A stretch of 64,000 nt of DNA from Bettongia penicillata ogilbyi (taxonomy: Eukaryota > Chordata > Mammalia > Diprotodontia > Potoroidae): assembly GCA_023548195.1 (NCBI GenBank), contig JAJHZJ010000061.1, positions 6,526,373 through 6,590,372 on the forward strand, given 5' to 3'. Each line of letters starts with the position of its first letter. The stretch's first letter is position 1. Under the pieces are notes generated by a model. The model saw only the letters and a list, made by a program, of their open reading frames with translations, was not told where the DNA came from and made no database searches. Shown here piece after piece: positions 1 through 9,978 of the stretch. Both the position numbers and the translations under genes were made by a program.

Positions 1-171
1 ACCTAAATTCTGCCATCTAATCCACACATGACACTGTAGTAACCTACCAATGATGGAAACTTCACACTCGGTAGTGGTTTCTACGTTTCAAGAACTAATA
101 TTTTAAAAATAAGTTTTATTAATGTCTTCTTTGATCATATCACCAAACTAACATTGCAATGACCATTTTAG

Positions 172-405
172 GAGAAAAGGTGGTACAATTGGTTAGGGTG
201 CTGGACCTGGAGTCAGAAAGATCTGAGTTGAAATTCAGCCTCAAGCACTTACTATGTAATGATGGGCAGTTCATTTAACTTGTCTACCTCAGTTTCTTTA
301 TCTGTAAATTAGAGGTAACAGAACCTACCTCTAAGAGTTATTGTGAGGATCAAATGAAATAAAATTTGTAAAATGCTTTGCAAAACTTAAAGCACTATGT
401 AAATT
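172..405 (+). mobile_element. MIR/CORE-type SINE
   Basis: A tRNA-like head (ggtggtacaattggttaggg, then ctggagtcagaaagatctga) is followed by the CORE wording tcatttaacttgtctacctc and the tail ttgtgaggatcaaatgaaat and aaatgctttgcaaaacttaa. Near full length and diverged. Its 3' end abuts the 3' end of the next SINE, which lies in the opposite orientation. Confidence 0.75.
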
Positions 406-406
406 G

Positions 407-641
407 TGTTGTTGAGTTATTTCAGTCATATCCAACTCTGTGGTTTCACTTTTTCGGTTTTCTTGGCAAAGATAATGTAATGTTTTGCCATTTCCTCCTC
501 CATCTCATTTTATAGATAAGGAACTGAGGCAACAGGGTGAAGTGACTCGCCCTGGGTCACACAGCTAGGAAGTGACTGAAGTAAAATTTGAACTCAGTTC
601 TTTCTGACTCCAGGCCCAAATAATGTGTCACCTAGCTGCCC
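407..641 (-). mobile_element. RTE-tailed tRNA-SINE (marsupial type)
   Basis: Read on the minus strand it starts gggcagctaggtgacacatt and ends in the RTE-like tail; on the plus strand this appears as gttgttgagttatttcagtc at the left and cacctagctgccc at the right. The middle has the usual acagctaggaagtg and aactgaggcaacagggtgaa. Essentially full length. No clear target-site duplication. Confidence 0.85.
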
Positions 642-1764
642 AGATGCTCCATAATTATCATAATCATAATGAAAGGCATAACTAAATGTTTCAGGCAGAT
701 TTTTCTCAGACCTTTACATCTCTCTCTCTCTGACCTATTTCCTCAAGCTGTCCCTAGACAGGTTAACTCAGGCATGTTATATGCAAAAAACAAGAAAATG
801 GTCTTCCTGTTTCTATGCCAATGTGTTTTTAAATAAAATTGTGGCAGTAGAAGAAGCCTTGCTTTTCCTACAAAAACAGATTTTACTGTGACCATGCAGA
901 ACTTACTAAGGAAGGCCCAGATCCAGAAGATTTAGGCTTTAGATAGGTGAACATTAGGCACCTTGTTCAGACTCCAGCTATTCTTTTCTAGTGAAGTTCC
1001 ATGGAGTGAAACACCCCAATGACATACTGTTCAATTAACAAGACAACCTTATAAAGTCTCTAATCATACAACTTTTTCTTCTTCAAAAAAAAATAAAACA
1101 AAAAACAATATGGACATTCTGAATTTAAAAAGTTGGTATTGTATGTCCATGTCAGACAGGCTTTATTTATGAGATTCATATTAATTATGATTATGATGTT
1201 GCTGGAGAGAGGTCATAAAAATACTAGAGCATGTTTCATCGAGGGTTTTAAAGCACTTTTCACATTAATAATAAGAAAGCAAATATAAAGTATGTCTATT
1301 TTATATAGTAAGGTAGTAACCTAGTCCATGCATAGGTCACAGAAAAAAATCCACCACCATCACCACCAACAATGAAAGCATAATAAAGAAAATCCACATC
1401 TGTTTTCTTCTCTATTATTGATTTGCCTCTTCTGGACTCAGCCATTTTTTGATTTGATGACTCTTCTGAATAAATGCAAGAACTACAAATGGAATTTTAC
1501 AAGAGCATTGTCCTAGTTAATCCAATGCCTTAACTTCATTTAAGCTGCCAAAGCATATATTTATCTACCAAGGGCTGTACTCAAACAAACCAGTCCGATG
1601 TTTCTTAAGCTTTCAGAGTTTTCTTAATGGAAACTTAATTGTAAATTTCCATAACATTATACTTGTGGCACTAACGTAGAAACTAGAAATTTCAAAGTTG
1701 ATTTCCTGTCTTTAACTGCTTTACTACTTTGTAGTCAGTTCAGAATAGCAAAAAGGACAAACAG
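642..1764. other. Unassigned AT-rich sequence
   Basis: No gene or recognised repeat. Minor items are a short TC run near 720, an A-rich run at 1085-1105 and a CAC/CAT-rich stretch near 1351-1370. Confidence 0.5.
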
Positions 1765-1955
1765 GAAGGTGACCCAGTGGACAGAGCATTGAGACTGGAG
1801 TCAGGAAGGCCTGAGTTCAAATGAGACCTTAGACACTTACTAGCTGTGCGACCCTGGACAAGTCACTTTACCCTGTTTTTTCATCTGTAAAATGAGCTGA
1901 GAAGGAAATGACAAAACCATCCTAAATGGGGTAATGAAACAATTGAACGACAACA
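1765..1955 (+). mobile_element. RTE-tailed tRNA-SINE, internally shortened
   Basis: The head is ggtgacccagtggacagagc, followed by gactggagtcaggaaggcct, actagctgtgcgaccctgga, aaaatgagctgagaaggaaa and the RTE tail ggggtaatgaaacaattgaa with cgacaac. The catcctaaatgggg segment is shorter than in the copy at 4142. Confidence 0.8.
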
Positions 1956-2539
1956 TACACAATATGACTCTGATGTTAAATTTATGTAATAAAAACATTT
2001 AATTCAGATTTGAATGGCTTCTAGAAAAAAAGGTTTAAAATCCCTTAAGCACCAACTTGAAATGATAATGACTTGCCTTAAGTTTTCCCTTCCTGCTCAA
2101 CAAATGACTAAACCGAATCAAGCTCATCGGAGAGTCTGATACCTTGGCAGAGAATAAACTTTTATTGCTTAGCAACTGGACTTCTTGGTGACTAACAGTT
2201 ATCTGCTTACATGCTTCTTGAAAATGAGAAAGGATGTGTATAGATGAATATGAGAGATAGCATCACTAAGCCTAACAGATGGAAATATAGAATTATATGA
2301 TATTCATAATAAATGCATTTCCTCTCCAGAGTCACCAAAGGATTCAGTTTTTGGAGACAGTTTAGGTCTCTTTCAGTCACTAAAGACCTATAATGAAGAA
2401 GGATTAGAAATGTTCATCCTCCTTAAATCCCTGAAGGTAAAACAGAGCAAAGGGTCAAAACTGTTCCTGAAAATTAGAACTATCCAAAAGTGGAATATGA
2501 AAGGAGGAAGGAACTAAGCAGGTTATCTCAGGGTGATCC
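1956..2539. other. Unassigned sequence
   Basis: I see no gene, recognised repeat or regulatory signal. Composition is AT-rich and ordinary for this window. Confidence 0.5.
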
Positions 2540-2700
2540 CTGCGAAGTTAGGCACTAGTATTATTCTCATTTTACAGTTAATAAAACTGAGGAGGTCAAG
2601 GTGAAGTGACTTGTCCAGGATCACACAGCTGGTATGTGTCTGAAGCTGGATTTGAAATTGGGTCTTTCTGATTTCCAAGGCCAGGGCTTTAACCATGACC
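2540..2700 (-). mobile_element. MIR-type SINE remnant
   Basis: The plus strand shows ttattctcattttacagtta, aactgaggaggtcaagg, gaagtgacttgtccaggatc and acacagctggtatgtgtctg, the reverse complement of MIR/CORE wording. The tRNA-like end at the right is truncated near the words gctttaaccatgac. Confidence 0.65.
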
Positions 2701-2814
2701 CCATGTACTGACCTTGGTGAGGATGTCTGAGAAAGGTCCCTCCTCACTAGGGGTCTTCCAGTAAGGCTGAGATGGTCACTTGTCAGCTCTACTGGAGGAG
2801 ACATTCTGATCCAG

Positions 2815-2870
2815 GACAGGTTGATCTAAATAACCTTTGAAGTCCCTTCCAACTCTGAGATTCTGAGCCT
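2815..2870 (+). repeat. MIR-type SINE 3' fragment
   Basis: Short fragment reading aataacctttgaagtccctt then ccaactctgagattctga. It matches the end of the MIR-like SINEs at 26170 and 28366. It faces away from the antisense MIR just to the left, so it is a separate insertion or a rearranged piece. Confidence 0.5.
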
Positions 2871-2880
2871 TTGAGGGAAA

Positions 2881-3477
2881 GTGAAAAGTTCAAGCTAGAG
2901 GATTTCTAGGAAAGCTTACTTAGGAAGTCAGTGCTGTAGACTTCTTGAGGAGAGAATACTCGAATGTTTTTTCTAATCTTGTATGAGCCTTCCTTCCTTT
3001 CTTCCTGCAGATAAGACTTCTCTGATGTGGCAATTCTACTCAATAAACATAGCGTAGAGGACGTAAGAGTAGAGTCAGTCTAAAACCTGTAGTACTATTC
3101 CACAAATGCCATCCATGTCTTCATGAACTAGCTGAGGTTGAGAGACTTGCTATACACTTGCCTGGCATGCAAATTGTGGTCTATGCCCAAAAGACATTAT
3201 GGTAAGGGGGAACTGTGGGGGAGGGATTTGGGGGTGGAGTGGGATGGAAAAAGGAAAAAACATGGCCAAAATTTAGAAAGGTCTAAAATAAACAGCAGTA
3301 AAAGAAATGAAGGTGCAAAAAAAAAATTCATGAGAAATTTTCTTAGATTGACACTAATCATACTTTAGGTAATTAAAATTTTATGGGTTTTAATTTCACA
3401 AAAAGATAAAAACAAGGAATGCAAAACATGATTGCATGTTATTAATTAAAATTAGCTAATAACAATAATGATAGCTC
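2881..3477. other. Unassigned sequence
   Basis: No gene or repeat recognised. A pyrimidine tract ending in cttcctgcag (to 3010) resembles a splice acceptor, but no donor or reading frame supports an exon. An open frame at 3138-3368 has no familiar protein features. Confidence 0.45.
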
Positions 3478-3560
3478 ACATTTATACTGTACCTACTATA
3501 TGCCAGGCACTTTGCTAAGCACCTTCCAATTATTATTTCACTTAGTCCTCATATAAGCTG
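3478..3560 (-). mobile_element. MIR-type SINE 3' end, cut off
   Basis: The plus strand reads ctactatatgccaggcactt, tgctaagcacc and cttagtcctcatataa, the antisense of a MIR 3' end. The element stops where F1 copy 1 begins, so the F1 insertion may have broken it; the rest of the SINE was not found on the other side. Confidence 0.55.
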
Positions 3561-3566
3561 TAATAG

Positions 3567-3840
3567 TGAGCACCCCAACATACACAGGGGGGGCCTAATA
3601 TCACAGATTCTTAGATCTGCATTCATGGAAGCAAAGGCAACTTTCGAGGGGTTAACAATCACTTTAACCAAGCACATATATCATTCATCTAGTTCAGGGG
3701 AGTCAGCACCCTGAACTTCAGAGAAAATACAGAGAAATCAAAGATCAACAGACATGGCTTCCTCTGTCTGACCGTAATCAAAACACATATCACAAATCAA
3801 CAGACAGGTCCAACTGTCTGACCATAGTTACCAATAAATA
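3567..3840 (+). mobile_element. Dispersed repeat family F1, copy 1
   Basis: Shares ordered blocks with 42558-42990 and 48766-49150: attcttagatctgcattc, cgaggggttaacaa, caccctgaacttcagagaaa, atcaacagacatggcttcct and caactgtctgacca. It lacks a tRNA head, poly(A) tail or LINE wording. A retrovirus-like LTR or a DNA transposon remnant are both possible; orientation is arbitrary. No coding content. Confidence 0.6.
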
Positions 3841-4141
3841 CAGGAGAAAGGAAAGAGAGTAAGAGCTAGGAGAATTAGGCAAAGCATCCTCTAGGTGGTG
3901 GCGTATGAGATGAGTATGGAAGGGAGACAGGAATTCTACTGTAAGAGAACAAGATGAGGAAGGAGGGCATTCTAGTAATGTGGGTCCATCTACGCAGAGG
4001 TATAGGGCAGGCCATCTGGATACCAAGTCCTGGCTACATACAGCTACATATTACCTGCATAGGTCAGTTTGGCGCATGACTGAGAATGTGAACTAGGTCT
4101 GGAAAAGTTAAGTTGAAACTGAATTGTGAATGGCTACAAAT

Positions 4142-4379
4142 GGGCAGCTAGGTGGTGCCATGGTGTACAAGCACCATACCTGGAGTCAGGAAGACTCTTC
4201 AAATGTGGTCTCAGATACTTACTAGCTGTGTGACCCTGAGCAAGTCACTGTAGCCGATTTGTCTCATCCATAAAACAAGCTGGAGAAGGAAATGGACAAC
4301 CTGTAGTGTATCTCTGCCAAGAAAACCCCACGTGGGGTCAAGAAGAGTTGGACACAACTGAAATGACTAAACAACAACA
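4142..4379 (+). mobile_element. RTE-tailed tRNA-SINE, full length
   Basis: Best sense-strand copy in the window. The head is gggcagctaggtggtgccat, then cctggagtcaggaagactct, actagctgtgtgaccctgag, the CORE-like segment, acaagctggagaaggaaatg, accccacgtggggtcaagaa, and the RTE end gagttggacacaactgaaat with acaacaac. It sits inside F2, whose wording resumes at tgaatgtcagctggagg. Confidence 0.9.
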
Positions 4380-4742
4380 TGAATGTCAGCTGGAGGATTT
4401 TATATTTTATCCTAGAGGCAATAGGGAGCCAACAAAGATTCTTGAAATGGAGAATGATGTGGTCAGATATGTTTTGGGAGGGTTACTCTGGTCACTTTGT
4501 GTTAAATGAAATGTAGAGAAGAGAGAACAGAAGTTGGGAATCCAAATAAAATCACTGTAATAGTTCAGTTAAGAAATGATGAAGGCCTAACCTTAAATAC
4601 AAGCTCTGCAATGGGATGGATACAAGATCTATAGCAGAAGCAGAATCAAGATTTGGTAACTGATAGGATATGGAGAAAAGGAGAAGGAAGACACAAGGAT
4701 GACCTCAAGTTTATAAAACTGAGTGACTTTCCATTGATTCTT

Positions 4743-4855
4743 GCAATAGAAAGAATGCTGGATTTGTCATAAAAAGATATGAACTCAAACTGCAACTCTA
4801 CTACACACTTAATTCCATGTATGACTGTGGGCAAAGCATCTGACTACTCATGATA
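4743..4855 (+). mobile_element. MIR-type SINE, 5' part, inside F2
   Basis: Wording is aatagaaagaatgctggatt, aagatatgaactcaaactgc, aactctactacacac and gactgtgggcaaagcatctg, matching a MIR head and CORE start. The 3' half is missing. F2 wording flanks it on both sides. Confidence 0.6.
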
Positions 4856-5601
4856 ACCATGGTTAGAGGTTGGGATATGGATGATTCATCAAAGGGTACC
4901 ATGAAACACATGTCAGACAAGTAGGAGGAAACCAACAAAGAATACTGTCATGAAAACCTGGGAAAAGGTAATAGGAGGTTAACAAAATCAAATCCTGGAG
5001 AGACGTTAAGAAGCATGGGCACTGCAACGGGGTTGTTGTTGCCAACAAAGAGATTATTAATTATTTAGAGAGAGCAATTTCAGTTGGATGAGGACTTCAA
5101 AAGCAACATTACACAAAGGGCTGAGGAGTCAATGGGAGGAGTAGGCATAAGTATAGATGGCTTCCTTCTTGGATTCTGCTGTTAAAGAAAGAAGGGATCT
5201 AGGATGGCAGTTTAGTGGATCAATTGAAGGTTGTTGTTTTTTTTAAAGACTGAAGAGACCTTGGTATGTTTTTAGGTAGCCAGTAGATAGGGGAAGGGAA
5301 GGGAGGGAAGGTGAAGAGAAGAAAAGGGAGATGATTAAAGGGGCAATATCCAGGACAAATTAGATAAAGAACACAAGTAGAAGGGTTGGCCTTGGCCAGG
5401 AGAAAAGTCCCTTTATCAGAGGCTGAAGCAAAGGAGGAGAGAATGGGATGATGATGTTGAAGGTTTTTGAAAAATTAGATGAGGAGAAAAGGAAGCTTAC
5501 AGTTTGTTTCTATTTTCTCTATAAAGTTGGATATGAGATCCTCTTCAGAGGGGAAGGGGATGCAGGAATCTTGAGGAGAAAAGAGGAATTTTCAGGTAAA
5601 G

Positions 5602-5690
5602 GAGAGAGAGACAGAGACAGAGACAGAGAGACAGAAACAGAGACAAAGAGATAGAGATAGAGAGACAGAGATAGACTGAGACAGAGAAAG
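5602..5690 (+). repeat. Purine-rich GAGACA/GAGATA microsatellite
   Basis: Imperfect repeats of agagac and agagat units. The reading frame across it gives Arg/Asp/Glu/Thr repeats, which is a low-complexity artefact. Confidence 0.9.
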
Positions 5691-5729
5691 AATATATCAA
5701 TGAGGGAAAAATAGACTGTTGTATAGATT

Positions 5730-5923
5730 AAGAAATGGAAGGAAACTCAGAAATCGTCTAATTCAGCCCCCACATTTTAGAAATGAGGAACAGAGGTCCA
5801 GAGACATGTTGGGCATTTTGGGTTAGTTGGTCAAGACTGCACCACTAACAAGCAATGCTGCCAGTTTTGAATCCATGTCTCTTAACTCCCAGTCTGGTGC
5901 CCATTTCACTGTCCCGTGTTGCC
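5730..5923 (-). mobile_element. Old MIR-like SINE remnant
   Basis: The plus strand shows aactcagaaatcgtctaatt, cagcccccacattttagaaa and tgaggaacagaggtcc, then a right end with agtctggtgcccatttcact and tgcct. The same wording recurs at 9455, 11601, 29978, 34150, 49350 and 55672, marking a shared, very old family. Confidence 0.55.
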
Positions 5924-5925
5924 TC

Positions 5926-5985
5926 TGTCTTGCACTGCTTCCCATCCACAATGTCTGGCACACAGTAAGCACTTAAAACAAGCTG
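5926..5985 (+). repeat. L2 3'-tail fragment
   Basis: The wording aatgtctggcacacagtaag then cacttaaaacaagctg matches the end of L2 elements (cf. 54833 and 59710). Only the last 50 or so bases are present. Confidence 0.5.
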
Positions 5986-6251
5986 TTTGTCTATCTCTCC
6001 ACCTCCCCACCCAGATATACTAAGAAGGATGTCATTATTTGACTACAACGTGAACCCAACAGATACATCCAATGCTGAGGTACATTAATTGCTAGGAATA
6101 CTCTAAGTCACATACAAAAATATTTCTTTCACCAAAAATATCCTTCTCTAACTTCTCAAAATATGTACCTTCAACTAGTATGTTTTAATTATCTAGGGGG
6201 ATTAAGCAGAGACCAATAACAAATAAAATCACTAGCACGTATTCTTAACAT

Positions 6252-6705
6252 TTCAGCAGTTAAGAGCACTGGTTATAAAGTCAAAAGACCTGGTTTCAAG
6301 TCCTGACTGCCAATGTGAATTTGGGCAACCAGCATGTCTGAACCACAGCTTCCTCACCTGTAAAATGGGTATAACAATACTGGTTTCCACCAAGCCAAAG
6401 CTCAACAGCCACCTCCTACAGGAGGGCTTTCTTGCCTCCCTGAGCTACTACTAGTTCCTTTCTCTTCAAAGTTATCTTTTTGTACATGTTTTATATGTAT
6501 CTACGTCAGTGTAACAGGGAGACGGCTCCCTGTTAGAACATAAGCCCCCTGAGGTTAGGGGCTGTTCTGCTTTTGTCTTTATGCAGCCCTGAGTCTAGTC
6601 CATAGTAGGCACTTCATAAAAGCTTGCTGGTTGAACGATACCGCCTATGGTTGTTGTGAGGAGAGCACTTTATAAACTGCACAGTTTACAGAGGCTTTAT
6701 AATAC
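6252..6705 (+). mobile_element. MIR SINE interrupted by an L2 fragment
   Basis: The left part (6252-6382) reads gttaagagcactggttataa, aagacctggtttcaagtcct, tcacctgtaaaatgggtata. The right part resumes near 6645 with cctatggttgttgtgaggag and cactttataaactg. The L2 fragment lies between them, so the MIR insertion came first. Confidence 0.65.
6383..6640 (+). mobile_element. L2 LINE 3' fragment, nested in a MIR
   Basis: The wording is typical of the L2 3' end: acagccacctcctacaggag, ggctttcttgcctccctgag, ctttttgtacatgttttata, taagccccctgaggttaggg and gtccatagtaggcacttcat, ending near ttgctggttgaacga. 5'-truncated; no coding capacity. Confidence 0.7.
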
Positions 6706-7371
6706 AAACAAATATGGAGGATTTTGCTTTTGTTGATTTTACTGTTGACATCTGCATTTTACACTTCCTGAAACATCCAGATACAGGAAACTCTCGCAAT
6801 ATCCTGGAGGTGATGAGCTAGGATCTCTACTGCCCAGGTCCCCTTTCTCCTCTTTCCCCCTCCTCCCCATCTCAGAGTTTGATGATGACTGAATCAGGCA
6901 GCATCACAGTCAAAAGGGGAAGGAAAAAAGGGAAATTCAATCATTCCTCAGCCACCAGCTCAGTAAACGGTTTCGTGAGGACAGAGACAAACTATCAGCT
7001 AACGTAAGATTTCTGGATTATGGTCAGATTGGGATATTCCTGGCTTTCTCTTTAACCTCTGCTGTTATATGTCATTTTGAATTAGTGGCAGTTTCTTCAA
7101 CTGAAGGAGAACACATTAAAGTAATTTTCTCTACTCAATAAGATAAGCATTACCCCCATTACAGAAGAGATGTAGATTTGAAAACTCTTGATGCATTTTT
7201 CTTTCCCCCGATCGCTAAAATTATCTTTTAAAAAAAATTATGGAAGAAAGAAATAAACATTAAGAATCTTAAAGAAGCAAATAACAAGTAAGCACGGTTT
7301 CCTTGCAACATGTTTCTTACAGTTTCCTCTCAGACAGCTCCCCCCAGGAGTTCCCCGCAAAAACCAAAACA
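6706..7371. other. Unassigned sequence with a pyrimidine tract
   Basis: No gene or repeat recognised. It holds a C/T-rich stretch at about 6838-6872 and an A-rich stretch near 7227-7260. Confidence 0.5.
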
Positions 7372-7615
7372 CAGCCGACAGTAAACGTGTTAGGCACCTA
7401 CGATGTACCTTACTGTGTATGGCACAGAACTCATCACTGGGAACGCAAAGAAAGTCAAGGCAGTCTGTGCTCCTGGAGAGCTCACAATCTGCTTGAGGAA
7501 AACAACATGCAGACAACTTTGTTACAAAGTTGTTACATAGTGGGCATGCTCAGCAGAGGAAAAGTACTTGAATTTAGAGGGATTGCGAAGGGTTCCCTGT
7601 AGACGGTGGGATTTC
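7372..7615 (+). repeat. F2 fragment
   Basis: Wording ttaggcacctacgatgtacc, gggaacgcaaagaaagtcaa, ctggagagctcacaatctgc, aaaacaacatgcagacaact and acggtgggatttcagctgtg matches the F2 5' part seen at 24116 and 50404. Confidence 0.55.
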
Positions 7616-7785
7616 AGCTGTGAGCAAATATCTACAATATTAATTTAGGAAAGTATGGGGTATATGTATCTTGAAAATAAGAATTAATTTGTGAGCTATC
7701 AGCCCTACCTACTACTTCACCCACCAAAAGCTGGCTTGACAATGACCACAAAGAATCAGCTTCTAAGCTTTAAAAAGAAAAGAGC

Positions 7786-7985
7786 CAGTAAGTAGAGCGT
7801 AATGGAAATATATGGACTTAGAAGTCCTGGATCTGAATTCAAGCTCTGGGTTTTTCTTTTCAATCACCTCTATGACTTTGGGCAAGTCCCTTTCCTCTCC
7901 TCTCTGGGTCTCAGTTTCTGCATCTGTCAAATGGAAAAGCGGGGCTTCACTCAATGATCTTGCAAGCTGGCCCTGGGATCTCATG
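7786..7985 (+). mobile_element. MIR SINE
   Basis: Wording agtcctggatctgaattcaa, gactttgggcaagtcccttt, ctctctgggtctcagtttct and gcatctgtcaaatggaaaag follows MIR order through the CORE. The tail is diverged near ctggccctgggatctcatga. Confidence 0.7.
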
Positions 7986-8329
7986 AAATGACAGTGATAA
8001 TAATCACTTCAGGAGTATCTATCAAGTCTATAACGTTTCTGTGACTTTGGGCTTTGAAGGGTTAGTAAGGCAAGTACAATCAAGCTAGGAGAGTAACTCA
8101 TGGAGATCCTGGAGGGTCATGAGAAGTCTATGGTCGTGTAACTAGTTCTAATTTGTGAATGTCAGCAGCAAACGATTCTTAAATGCCAAAATACCTATGA
8201 TCCGCTTCATTCATAAACCCATCATATTTCAAAATAAACATTTTCAATGACCTGCTGCTACGTATTTCATCATGAACATCCTGTTGGCACCTCACACCCA
8301 AGATATTCAAAACACAACTGATCATTTGT
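7986..8329. other. Unassigned sequence
   Basis: No gene, repeat or site that I can support. Confidence 0.5.
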
Positions 8330-8480
8330 CATTCAAAGCTATTCCTCCCCTAAGGACTGGAGACACCAACAGAAAAGTAAAGACTGTCCCTGCTCCAGGC
8401 TCTCAAGAAGGTCACATTCTAATTGGGGAGACAACACATTTGGAAATCTATTTAAAACCAGAACTCCTGACTCCAAGTCC
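8330..8480 (+). repeat. F2 fragment
   Basis: Recognised by ggactggagacaccaacaga, gactgtccctgctccaggct, ctcaagaaggtcacattcta and attggggagacaacacattt, the F2 5' segment. An open frame through it encodes nothing familiar. Confidence 0.5.
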
Positions 8481-8730
8481 AGAAGTCTAACCATTATATC
8501 ACCCTTCCTTTCAAGAAAAGGGCAGGGAGCACAAAGAGTTCTCCTTGGATAAGAATAAAGGCTAAATTTAGAAAGGGAAGAGGGGTGCCGCTACTCTCAC
8601 TCCTAACACAGGTATACATATAACATGTACAGAGAGTTGCAAACATTAGAATACTGTATTAAGGTCAGTTATTTTTCCTCCTCTTCCTCCTCAAGCATCT
8701 TATTAGAGTTCTTTTCTATTTCCACATATG

Positions 8731-8970
8731 AGGCAGCTAGGTAGCAAAGTAGATAAGAGTATTGAATCTGAGTTCAAATCTGACCTGGGACACTTTCAAG
8801 TTCTGGGACCCTAGGAAAGTCACTTAACCTCTGTTTGACTCAGTTTCCTCAACAATAAATAGAATAATAGCACCTGTCTCCTAAGGTTGTTGGAAGGATT
8901 GAATAAGATATTGGGAAAAGTTTAGAACACAGTAGGTGCTTACTAAATGCTTGGTTACTTCCTTTCTTCC
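8731..8970 (+). mobile_element. tRNA-headed CORE-SINE with MIR-like tail
   Basis: The head aggcagctaggtagcaaagt lacks the RTE tail. Instead it continues with gtcacttaacctctgtttga, ctcagtttcctcaacaataa, agcacctgtctcctaaggtt and cacagtaggtgcttactaaa. This is a second SINE type, shared with 33906. Confidence 0.75.
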
Positions 8971-9066
8971 TTCTATGAAATCTTTCTTGACCCCCACAAG
9001 AGAAAAGTAATCTGTCTCTCTCTTTCCTCTGAGCCTCCTTTGGGTCCCTGATTAGATTGTAAGCTT

Positions 9067-9070
<4 letters not shown>

Positions 9071-9140
<70 letters not shown>

Positions 9141-9172
9141 TGCCTCTCTCTCTCTCTTTCTCTCGCTCCCTC
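9071..9172 (+). repeat. (TC)n microsatellite
   Basis: About 100 bases of near-pure TC on the plus strand with a few G interruptions. Minus-strand reading frames through it give long Arg-Glu runs and are artefacts. Confidence 0.97.
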
Positions 9173-9173
9173 C

Positions 9174-9270
9174 ATAGATATGTATACACACATATACACA
9201 TGTATGTATATATGCATGTATGTATATATGTATGTGAATATATATGTGTATATGTATATGTATACATACT
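9174..9270 (+). repeat. (TATG/TATA)n microsatellite
   Basis: Alternating tatg, tgta and cata units directly after the TC tract, ending at a run of T. Minus-strand frames give Tyr/Ile/Thr repeats. Confidence 0.95.
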
Positions 9271-9454
9271 TTTTTTTTGGCCCAAGCTTGTGATTTTGTT
9301 GTAAATGTGAAAAAACTCCCTTTACCAATTCAGATCAGTAACTAAGGAATTTATAGTCCTAGAGCCTAATCAGTCTGGAACATGAGACTTCTCTGTGGTT
9401 ATAAAGTTAGTTTGTATCAAAGGAAGAACTTAAACTCAGGTTCACAGGTATAAA

Positions 9455-9630
9455 AGATTAAAAACCAGGAGGATCCTTAAAAGTCATCTGGTCCAGATCC
9501 ATTTTAGAGATGAGGAAATTAGGGTCCAAGGACATAGAGTAATTTAACCAAGATCACAGACAGTCGAATCAACAAGATTTGAATGAATCCAGTTTGTATT
9601 ACACCATGCCATACATCTTCCTGACTCCTT
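9455..9630 (-). mobile_element. Old MIR-like SINE remnant
   Basis: The plus strand shows aaaagtcatctggtccagat, ccattttagagatgaggaaa and ttagggtccaagg, then atcacagacagtcgaatca. Same family as the copy at 5730. Confidence 0.55.
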
Positions 9631-9664
9631 GGTTCTCTATCCACCAGGCCAAGATGGTTTTACC

Positions 9665-9905
9665 GTCATCTATCACTTAACATTCATTTACATCAGTATT
9701 AAAATGCTAACATCTGCTATTTCATCTGATCTTCACAACCACCTGATGAAGGAGGTAGCACAAATGTTATTACTGCCCCCATTCTGCAGGGCAGCAAAGT
9801 GAGGTTCAGAGGGGTGACACGCTTGGAATCACAAAGCCAAAACTCAAACTCAGATCTTCTGAACTGACATCCAAGGTTCTTCCTCTATACCTGCTTTGTA
9901 GGGAT
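9665..9905 (-). mobile_element. MIR SINE, near full length
   Basis: The plus strand shows atctgatcttcacaaccacc, tgatgaaggaggtagcac, attctgcagggcagcaaagt, gaggttcagaggggtgacac and cagatcttctgaactgacat in antisense MIR order. Confidence 0.7.
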
Positions 9906-9918
9906 TTTACCACCTCTC

Positions 9919-9978
9919 TGATCCTATGGCACCTTGCAACCAGCAGGCACTCATTAAATAACCGTCAAATTGAAATGG
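9919..9978 (+). repeat. L2 3'-tail fragment
   Basis: Reads cagcaggcactcattaaata then accgtcaaattgaaatgg, resembling the end of L2. It adjoins the antisense MIR. Confidence 0.45.

Larger units (their letters stand above)
3845..5560 (+). repeat. Old dispersed repeat F2, long copy with two SINE insertions
   Basis: Matches in order the F2 copies at 19850 and 50404: attttatcctagaggcaata, gggagccaacaaagattctt, atgatgtggtcagat, gttactctggtcactt, agatttggtaactgatagga and aaggatgacctcaagtt. Further right are gtaggaggaaaccaacaaag and tactgtcatgaaaacctggg. This is an old mammalian-type interspersed repeat whose class I cannot name. It is interrupted at 4142-4379 and 4743-4855. Confidence 0.55.

Noticed and set aside
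3010..3010. Splice acceptor-like cttcctgcag
   Set aside because: Single site with no matching donor, frame or conservation evidence; such tracts occur by chance every few kilobases.
4142..4215. Possible tRNA gene
   Set aside because: It is the tRNA-derived head of a SINE, repeated many times in the window, with no complete cloverleaf.
8849..9328. Minus-strand frames of 72 to 159 codons with Arg-Glu and Tyr-Thr-Ile runs
   Set aside because: They translate the (TC)n and (TATG)n microsatellites and the flank of a SINE; no non-repetitive protein content.
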